This document shows positions 51,726 through 57,037 of a stretch of DNA of 57,037 nucleotides, piece by piece (position 1 is the stretch's first letter; each line of letters begins with the position of its first letter). The notes beneath the pieces were generated by a model that did no database searches, was not told the DNA's origin, and saw only the letters and a list, made by a program, of their open reading frames with translations. The position numbers were made by a program, and so were the translations under genes. The DNA comes from CAILKP01 sp038231815 (GTDB taxonomy: Bacteria > Planctomycetota > Phycisphaerae > Phycisphaerales > UBA1924), in the NCBI GenBank assembly GCA_038231815.1, contig JBBRKQ010000015.1, forward strand, positions 1-57,037. The letters are read 5' to 3'.

Positions 51726-52250
51726 TCATGGCGACACTTCAACCGGCTGTTTTTCTTCGCTTGCCTTCAAGCCTTTGACATACGTGCTGTACACGTACAC
51801 CGGCAGTTTCATTGCCCCAAAGTGCGTGTGAATCAGCGGAAGGACCGTCTCCCATGCAAGGGCGCCTACGCCCGTGCACAGCCGCGGCAGTGCAAGGCTC
51901 TCAATTTTCTCGCTTTGAACCCAAGTGTGCAGCGCCTTGAGGGCGTGGTTCACAAGGTTAGTGTGGGCGGGTCCGGGCTTGTCGCCGTGTTGGAAGCCGC
52001 CATCCTGCGTCAGCAGCGCCACAATCCGGACTGCGTGGTGCGGCCCCTCGCCCACACCAGCCCACGCCCAAATGGTCCCGGCTTTGGGGTGCGTGTTCTG
52101 GCCATAGTGCCGGAAGTCCTTGTACATCGCCGGGTACTGCTCCCGAAGCGCCAGGGCCAAGCCGCTGTGAAACGGATCGTTGGGCGCCACGCCGTGCGCG
52201 ATCACTTGTGCTGATGAAAGAAGAATGTCGCCTTTTACTTCATGAATCAT
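51726..52250 (-). CDS. Macro domain protein (ADP-ribose binding/hydrolysis)
   Basis: A 174-residue single macro domain. It starts MIHEVKGDILLSSAQVIAHGVAPND (first ADP-ribose loop) and carries LALPRLCTGVGALAW, the second phosphate-binding loop of the fold. Members remove ADP-ribose or its derivatives from proteins, nucleic acids or small molecules; the pattern GDILLSSAQVIAHGVAPNDPFHSGLALALR is close to the ADP-ribose-1''-phosphatase/DarG-like group. No DarT-type toxin is adjacent, so a toxin-antitoxin role is not supported. The start at 52250 is set by the domain opening; the open frame upstream adds 32 unrelated residues. Confidence 0.88.
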   Translation of the reverse strand: MIHEVKGDILLSSAQVIAHGVAPNDPFHSGLALALREQYPAMYKDFRHYGQNTHPKAGTIWAWAGVGEGPHHAVRIVALLTQDGGFQHGDKPGPAHTNLVNHALKALHTWVQSEKIESLALPRLCTGVGALAWETVLPLIHTHFGAMKLPVYVYSTYVKGLKASEEKQPVEVSP

Positions 52251-52677
52251 GGTGGTTTGCTCCAAACAACGGGGTGCTGCGTGCAGCGTGCAGCGTAGCA
52301 AAGCCGCGAAGTTGGATGCGGCAGTCGTTCTCTGGCTGTTGCTCACCTGCCTCAGTCAGGAATTTCCCATCTCCGATCATGGTCACTGGCGAAATGAAAA
52401 GAGCACGATTTTCACTTGCAAAAGCCCTCTTTTGTCCGGTAGGCTCGACAGGCCACCAGCGCGCTATTTCCCACACCACCCTGTATCAGGTGGCCTCTGC
52501 GCGATGCAATCAGGGATATTTGATTGACTAAAAAAACGTCATTCCGGTCTGTTCATGGAGCGCAAACTGCGCGCACCAAGGGGCATCAAGCGAAGCGGTA
52601 ACCGAACCGCGTTCGCCCCACCACTTTGATGGCAACGCCGGTCGCCGTATCGCTAGGTGGCAAAGAGGTGCCGCTCG
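52251..52677. other. Intergenic region between macro-domain and GNAT genes
   Basis: 427 bases with no gene I can support. Contents: short direct repeats (GTGCAGC units near 52281), a hairpin-like CCACC / GGTGG pair at 52474-52495, and a GCGC palindrome near 52560. An open frame at 52240-52479 on the minus strand has no family features. Confidence 0.5.
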
Positions 52678-53193
52678 CTACTCAAGCACAAAGTCTGCAA
52701 TCTCCCGGGCTACAAACCGGTCGGTGGCCTCTCCCATCCGCAGCCCAATACGCCGGAAGCCGCACTTCTCCAGAATCCGGAGGGAGGCGACGTTGCTGGT
52801 TGCCGCCGTCGCGTGCAGCGGGCGGCGGTGTTCCTCGCTTAAAAACATGGCCAGTGCTCGTGAGGCAACACCTTGGCCCCAATGTCCCCGCCCAATCCAG
52901 TAGCCAATTGCATCGTGCCCCTCCGCTACAAAGCGCGAGATGCTGCCAGCGATTTCAGGTCCGCGGTCACTGTCCATCTCAATGACCCGGGCGCTTATGG
53001 TCGGGTCGGTGAGGTGGCTGTGCCATATTGCAACGAACCCGTCACGAGTCCGCGGCTTGGTGCCGGCCATGTCGTTGGATTCGGGGTCGGACTGTAATTC
53101 AAAGAGTACATCCAAATCCGCCGTCGTGACAGTGCGAAGTCGGATGGGGCTCACGTCAAGGCTCTTCTGGTTGTCTTCCGGGCTGCGATGCAT
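52678..53193 (-). CDS. GNAT family N-acetyltransferase (RimJ/RimL-like)
   Basis: A 171-residue acetyltransferase. IRLRTVTTADLDVLFELQSDPESNDMAG opens the fold; IGYWIGRGHWGQGVASRALAMFL contains the acetyl-CoA pyrophosphate loop (Q/RxxGxG/A variant), and NVASLRILEKCGFRRIG is the typical late motif. Members acetylate ribosomal protein N-termini, antibiotics or small amines; the target here is not known. ATG at 53193. It stands alone between the macro-domain gene and the FAD oxidoreductase, all on the minus strand. Confidence 0.92.
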   Translation of the reverse strand: MHRSPEDNQKSLDVSPIRLRTVTTADLDVLFELQSDPESNDMAGTKPRTRDGFVAIWHSHLTDPTISARVIEMDSDRGPEIAGSISRFVAEGHDAIGYWIGRGHWGQGVASRALAMFLSEEHRRPLHATAATSNVASLRILEKCGFRRIGLRMGEATDRFVAREIADFVLE

Positions 53194-53291
53194 AACTCAT
53201 GAAGCATATGAAACAGAACATGCGCCGTCCGAAGACCGACTGTGAAGCCAGCGGGATTCTTAGTCGAGCAAGCCATCTCGTGTTGGACGCC

Positions 53292-54911
53292 TCACCCCGC
53301 CAAAATGCTCTGCGCTACCGCCTCAGCAAGCTTTATCCCATCGACACCGGCTGAGAGAATTCCGCCCGCATACCCAGCGCCCTCGCCACCGGGGAACAGT
53401 CCCTTGGTGTTCAAGCTCTGAAAGCTCTCATCGCGTTTGATGCGAATCGGTGATGATGTGCGTGTCTCCACACCAGTCAGCAAAGCATCGGCCATGTCAA
53501 AGCCGCGGATCTGCTGTCCAAATCGCGTCAGCGCTTCGCGGATGGCGATGATTGCATACTTCGGCAGGCAAGTCGCCAGATTCGTCGGCGTCACGCCCGG
53601 CGTGTACGAGGGGATCACTTTGCCTAGCGATTTACTCGGCCGCCCGGCGATGAAATCTCCCACAAGCTGGGCCGGCGCTGCGTAGGTGCTGCCACCGGCT
53701 ACAAACGCTGCGGCCTCCCAGTGCCGCTGCAGCGCGATTCCTGCCAGCGGGCCATCGGGATAGTCTACTTCTGGCGTGATGCCAACCACAATCCCGGCGT
53801 TTGCATTTCGCTCAGCACGCGAGTACTGGCTCATGCCGTTGGTGACCACGCGGCCCACCTCCGATGCCGCGGCGACCACGGTGCCCCCGGGGCACATGCA
53901 AAAGCTGTACACATCGCGCCCGTTCTTGGCATGATGCACCAGCTTGTAGTCGGCAGCGCCCAGGATCGGGTTGCCTGCGCTTTTTCCAAACCTTGCAACA
54001 TCAATCAGTGACTGCGGGTGCTCAATTCGAAAGCCCAGCGAAAAGGGCTTGGCCTCAACAAATACGCCGCGGGCGTGCAGCATCTCAAAGGTGTCGCGGG
54101 CGCTGTGGCCAATGGCCAGTACAACATGGTCCGCAACAACTCGCTCGCCACTGGCCAGCAGCACGCCCCGCAGCCGCCGCGTGCCGTCGCCTTTGGTTTC
54201 AATGTCTAGGTCTGTGACTCGGCTTTCAAACCGGTATTCACCGCCGAGCGACTCGATCGTTGCTCGCATGTTTTCAACCATCTTCACCAATCGAAAGGTG
54301 CCGATGTGCGGGTGGGCTTCAACTAAAATTTCCGGCGGTGCGCCCGCCGTGACAAACTCGGTCAGAACCTTGCGACCGAGGTGCCGCGAATCTTTGATTT
54401 GGCTGTACAGTTTGCCGTCAGAGAACGTTCCCGCGCCGCCCTCGCCGTACTGCACGTTGGATTCAGGATTGAGTACCGATTTTCGCCACAGGGCCCACGT
54501 GTCTTTGGTGCGCTCCCGCACGAGCTTGCCGCGCTCCAGAACAATTGGCCTAAACCCCATCTGCGCCAGCACCAGCGCTGCGAACAACCCGCACGGCCCG
54601 GCACCAATAATCAGTGGCCGCGTACGCAGCTCTGCCGGGGCCCGGCCCACAAACCGGTACTCGGTGTCTGGTCTGGGCTTCACCTGCCCATCATCAGCAA
54701 ACCGCGCCAGCACGGCGGCCTCATCGGTCACCTCAATATCCAGTGAATATACAAGCAAAATGGCAAACTTCTTGCGGGCATCATGGGCCCGCCGCACCAC
54801 CGTGCACGAGATGAGCTGCCCGGGCTCAATCTGCAGCCGCGCGATGGCAGCCTGGGCAATGGCTTCGGGGGCATGGTTCAAGGGCAATCGAATCTCTGTC
54901 ACGCGGAGCAT
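53292..54911 (-). CDS. NAD(P)/FAD-dependent oxidoreductase (COG2509-type)
   Basis: A 539-residue flavoprotein. An N-terminal 90-residue domain (VTEIRLPLNHAPEAI..) precedes the FAD-binding Rossmann motif IIGAGPCGLFAALVLAQMGFRPIVLERG. YGEGGAGTFSDGKLYSQIKD, MCPGGTVVAAASEVGRVVTNGMS and the C-terminal FPGGEGAGYAGGILSAGVDGIKLAEAV (second FAD contact) are diagnostic of a large uncharacterised family of dehydrogenase-like flavoproteins. ATG at 54911; the longer open frame adds 27 residues of promoter-like sequence. The physiological substrate of this family has not been established. Confidence 0.88.
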   Translation of the reverse strand: MLRVTEIRLPLNHAPEAIAQAAIARLQIEPGQLISCTVVRRAHDARKKFAILLVYSLDIEVTDEAAVLARFADDGQVKPRPDTEYRFVGRAPAELRTRPLIIGAGPCGLFAALVLAQMGFRPIVLERGKLVRERTKDTWALWRKSVLNPESNVQYGEGGAGTFSDGKLYSQIKDSRHLGRKVLTEFVTAGAPPEILVEAHPHIGTFRLVKMVENMRATIESLGGEYRFESRVTDLDIETKGDGTRRLRGVLLASGERVVADHVVLAIGHSARDTFEMLHARGVFVEAKPFSLGFRIEHPQSLIDVARFGKSAGNPILGAADYKLVHHAKNGRDVYSFCMCPGGTVVAAASEVGRVVTNGMSQYSRAERNANAGIVVGITPEVDYPDGPLAGIALQRHWEAAAFVAGGSTYAAPAQLVGDFIAGRPSKSLGKVIPSYTPGVTPTNLATCLPKYAIIAIREALTRFGQQIRGFDMADALLTGVETRTSSPIRIKRDESFQSLNTKGLFPGGEGAGYAGGILSAGVDGIKLAEAVAQSILAG

Positions 54912-55139
54912 GAGTGGCTTATAGCACCAGCGGGCACGCCAGACAAACCCACACGTGCCAAGCGGTGGCAAACCCAGCCCCGATAAGCCCAACTCATCCC
55001 AGTTTTACACTCGCCTTATCTGTCCCGCTTGCGGTTTCCGTCACACTACGATTTCCTAGCGGGTGATACGCCGTGGACGCCCGGATTAACGCCCCTGCGT
55101 GCCCGCGCTGCCCGTCGAAACTACTCAGTTCGCCTGTCA

Positions 55140-56300
55140 ATGATCACAACGCTCGCGATTTCTGGCTACCGCTCGCTCCGCAACATCACGCTCGGGCTCG
55201 GGCCGGTCAACGTTGTCACCGGGCCCAACGGCTCCGGAAAATCAAGCCTTTACCGTGCCCTTCGGTTGTTGTCCGATATCGCCCAAGGACGAGTGATCCA
55301 GTCGCTCGCCGCCGAAGGCGGGCTTGATTCCACACTCTGGGCCGGACCAGAATCCATCTCCGGAGCCATGCTCCGCGGCGAGCACCCCATCCAAGGAACC
55401 AAACGGCTTGGCCCCGTATCACTCAAACTCGGTTTTTCCGGGGCCGACTACGGCTACGCCATCGACCTGGGGCTTCCTCCAAAAGAATCAGGGCACACCA
55501 TGTTCTCCCGAGATCCCTCCATCAAGTGCGAAAGCGTGTGGACCGGTGAAAAGTTCGCCTCCTCAAACGCACTGGCCATCCGCCAAGGTCCAAGCGTCCG
55601 CATCCGTGATGTTGCCAGCCAATGGCGGCAAGCGCTCGACAGTCTGGCCACGTTTGACAGCATGATGACGCACTGCAGCGACCCGAAAGACGGCTTTGAA
55701 CTGCTCCTGCTGCGCGAGCGTTTGCGAAACTGGCGTTTTTACGACCACTTCCGCACCGACCTCGAAGCCCCCGCCCGCCGCCCGCAAGTGGGCACCTACA
55801 CGCCCGTGCTTGCCAGCGACGGCGCAGACCTCGCCGCCGCACTGCAAACAATCAGAGAAGTCGGCGATTGCGCCGCACTGGACAAAGCCGTTGCCGATGC
55901 CTTTAACGGGGCACAAATCAACATTACCAGTGATCACGGCTATCTCGAGCTTGAAGTGCGCCAGCACGGCCTGCTGCGTTCACTCAAAGCGGCCGAACTC
56001 TCCGATGGAACCCTTCGCTACTTGCTGCTCATCTCAGCCCTTCTCTCACCCCGCCCACCAACGCTGATGATCCTAAACGAGCCTGAAACCAGCCTCCACC
56101 CCGATTTACTCCCACCTCTGGCCCGTCTTATTGCAAGCGCCGCTGCGAGATCTCAAATCATTGTAATCACCCACGCCACATCGCTGGCCGATGCACTGCT
56201 GGCCGCGACCGATTGCAACCTGTTTAAGCTGAGCAAAGTACTGGGCGGGACAACAATCGCAGACGCCAAGCCAACTTCTTGGAAATGGCCGTCAAGATAA
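55140..56300 (+). CDS. AAA family ATPase (RecF/AAA_21-like)
   Basis: A 386-residue SMC/RecF-type ATPase without a coiled coil. Walker A is GPNGSGKSS near residue 30, an ABC-signature-like LSDGTLRYLLL follows, Walker B is LMILNEPETSLHP with Asn in place of the usual Asp before Glu (a variant seen in related proteins), and the switch is IIVITHATSLADALL. Such stand-alone ATPases can belong to DNA repair or to anti-phage OLD-like systems, but there is no adjacent nuclease, so no defence role is claimed. ATG at 55140 starts the beta strand ITTLAISGYRSL. Divergent from the FAD oxidoreductase gene. Confidence 0.88.
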   Translation: MITTLAISGYRSLRNITLGLGPVNVVTGPNGSGKSSLYRALRLLSDIAQGRVIQSLAAEGGLDSTLWAGPESISGAMLRGEHPIQGTKRLGPVSLKLGFSGADYGYAIDLGLPPKESGHTMFSRDPSIKCESVWTGEKFASSNALAIRQGPSVRIRDVASQWRQALDSLATFDSMMTHCSDPKDGFELLLLRERLRNWRFYDHFRTDLEAPARRPQVGTYTPVLASDGADLAAALQTIREVGDCAALDKAVADAFNGAQINITSDHGYLELEVRQHGLLRSLKAAELSDGTLRYLLLISALLSPRPPTLMILNEPETSLHPDLLPPLARLIASAAARSQIIVITHATSLADALLAATDCNLFKLSKVLGGTTIADAKPTSWKWPSR

Positions 56301-56383
56301 TCGCATTTAGATGGGAAAATTCCATCCAACCTCCAGGATAGCCCAAGGTTAATTTTAGCGCCACCACCGCAAGCCGCGGCGGG

Positions 56384-57037
56384 TTAGCGGGGGTTGTTCA
56401 CGCGAACGAAGGTGAGGTCATAGTTTTCGGAGGCGGCTTCGGTGCCGGTGGGAATATCGGTTGGCTGGGGCTTTGGGGTGGCGAAAGGGTTGAAGGTGGC
56501 GGCGGCGGTGAGGGAGGTGTGGTGATCACTGGCCCGGCGGGCCATGAGAGAGACGGCGGCGGTGGCGGGATCGGCCGCGGTGATGATGGGGCCGATGCGC
56601 TGCGCGCAGGCTTGGCGCTGGGCGGCGGTTTGCGGTGGTTGGAGTGGGGCGTTTCTTTGGGATGTGTTGAAGAGGGCGGCGGCGAAGGGTGATGTGTCGA
56701 ATTCGGACGAATCCCAGAAGGAGTCTGGGTCCTTGGGTGGCAGGAGATGGGCGGGGATTTCGCCTTCGTAGAGCTCGGAGTATTCGATGCGGAGGTAGGC
56801 GGTGCGGGCATGGACGCAGGCGGCGAGGCGGCGGACTTCGGGCAAGATTTCGGGGTTTAATGCGATTTCGCGGAGGCGTGCCCCGGCGGTGGAGCGGGCC
56901 TGGAGGAGTTCGCGGTTAAAAGCGCGGCCGGCTTCGATAAACTCGGCATTGAGTGGATCGGTGCGGAGCTTTTTGCTGATGCGGAGGAAGGGGAGGAACT
57001 TGATTTTGGCGCAGCTGCGGACTTGGTCTTCGGGCAG
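56384..57037 (-). CDS. Hypothetical protein, 5' end beyond the window
   Basis: The minus-strand frame is open from the stop at 56384 to the window edge (217 residues visible). The internal TTG at 56845 is not needed as a start, because the preceding codons continue with sensible sequence (FLRISKKLRTDPLNAEFIEAG, then REIALNPEILPEVRRLAACV). The region is helical at first and Pro/Thr/Ala-rich at the C-terminus (TFNPFATPKPQPTDIPTGTE). No motif recognised; the real start lies outside. It converges with the AAA ATPase gene 83 bases away. Confidence 0.7.
   Translation of the reverse strand: MPEDQVRSCAKIKFLPFLRISKKLRTDPLNAEFIEAGRAFNRELLQARSTAGARLREIALNPEILPEVRRLAACVHARTAYLRIEYSELYEGEIPAHLLPPKDPDSFWDSSEFDTSPFAAALFNTSQRNAPLQPPQTAAQRQACAQRIGPIITAADPATAAVSLMARRASDHHTSLTAAATFNPFATPKPQPTDIPTGTEAASENYDLTFVRVNNPR

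Noticed and set aside
51726..52250. DarTG-type toxin-antitoxin system around the macro domain
   Set aside because: No DarT-like toxin gene is adjacent and the surrounding genes are metabolic.
52240..52479. 79-codon minus-strand open frame near the macro-domain gene
   Set aside because: No recognisable motif, overlaps the macro gene start, weak ribosome site.
55140..56300. Anti-phage defence gene (OLD/Gabija-like)
   Set aside because: The ATPase is alone, without a nuclease or helicase partner; the neighbour is an unrelated partial gene.

Overview
The window looks like a chromosomal segment of a GC-rich planctomycete, most likely of the Phycisphaerae. The lineage clues are two proteins ending in the same dockerin-like C-terminal motif (VDGNDFVAFINAFGAGC), a prepilin-type secreted protein, DUF1080-type modules, a TPR protein with RNA polymerase alpha C-terminal domains, and a CxxC zinc-ribbon membrane protein. 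This is inferred from protein style only; there is no rRNA or other phylogenetic marker in the window. I found no phage, transposase, CRISPR array, tRNA or rRNA.

Layout. 1-120 is the tail of a secreted dockerin-type protein, followed by a strong terminator. 457-9100 (+) is a sugar unit: fructose-family PTS EIIC, separate EIIB, an HPr-EI-EIIA fusion, and a large secreted GH38 alpha-mannosidase. 9232-10542 is a HupE/UreJ-type membrane protein. 10558-25788 is almost entirely on the minus strand: a BSP-type metallopeptidase, a PstS-like binding protein with dockerin repeats, a prepilin-type protein, an MBL-fold hydrolase, cardiolipin synthase, and the row M16-like peptidase - queE - hrpA, the last two translationally coupled. 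25789-27289 is a 1.5 kb stretch without genes. It is dense in GATG/CATC words and carries two short tandem arrays, an AT-rich bent-looking core and DnaA-box-like words. It leads into a promoter and a 23-residue lysine/alanine micro-protein with a strong Shine-Dalgarno, then a strong terminator and der, which itself carries a histone-H1-like tail. 30441-31692 is an SPFH protein plus a ribbon-helix-helix protein. 31866-40045 holds a repeat-containing hypothetical, nadA, a hydrolase/NTF2 fusion, ybaB, the TPR/double alpha-CTD protein, a YtcJ-like amidohydrolase and pyrB. 40161-45169 has a sialate O-acetylesterase/DUF1080 fusion and an amidohydrolase-like secreted protein. 45204-48363 (-) is an ADH, nitroreductase and old-yellow-enzyme cluster. 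The remainder carries tmk, a macro-domain protein, a GNAT, an FAD oxidoreductase, an AAA ATPase and a partial unknown.

How the genes may work together. The PTS and alpha-mannosidase genes suggest use of an alpha-mannoside, with a parallel to enterobacterial mngAB. Secreted dockerin, prepilin, esterase and DUF1080 proteins fit a glycan-degrading lifestyle. The most unusual part is the 25.8-30.1 kb region, where a word-biased noncoding block, a Lys/Ala peptide and a Lys/Ala-tailed GTPase lie together. I treat it as a candidate nucleoid-organisation or origin-like locus, which is inference only. A second theme is the number of short tandem arrays with different unit lengths (7, 8, 9, 10, 12 and 15/30 bp) in intergenic and low-complexity coding DNA.
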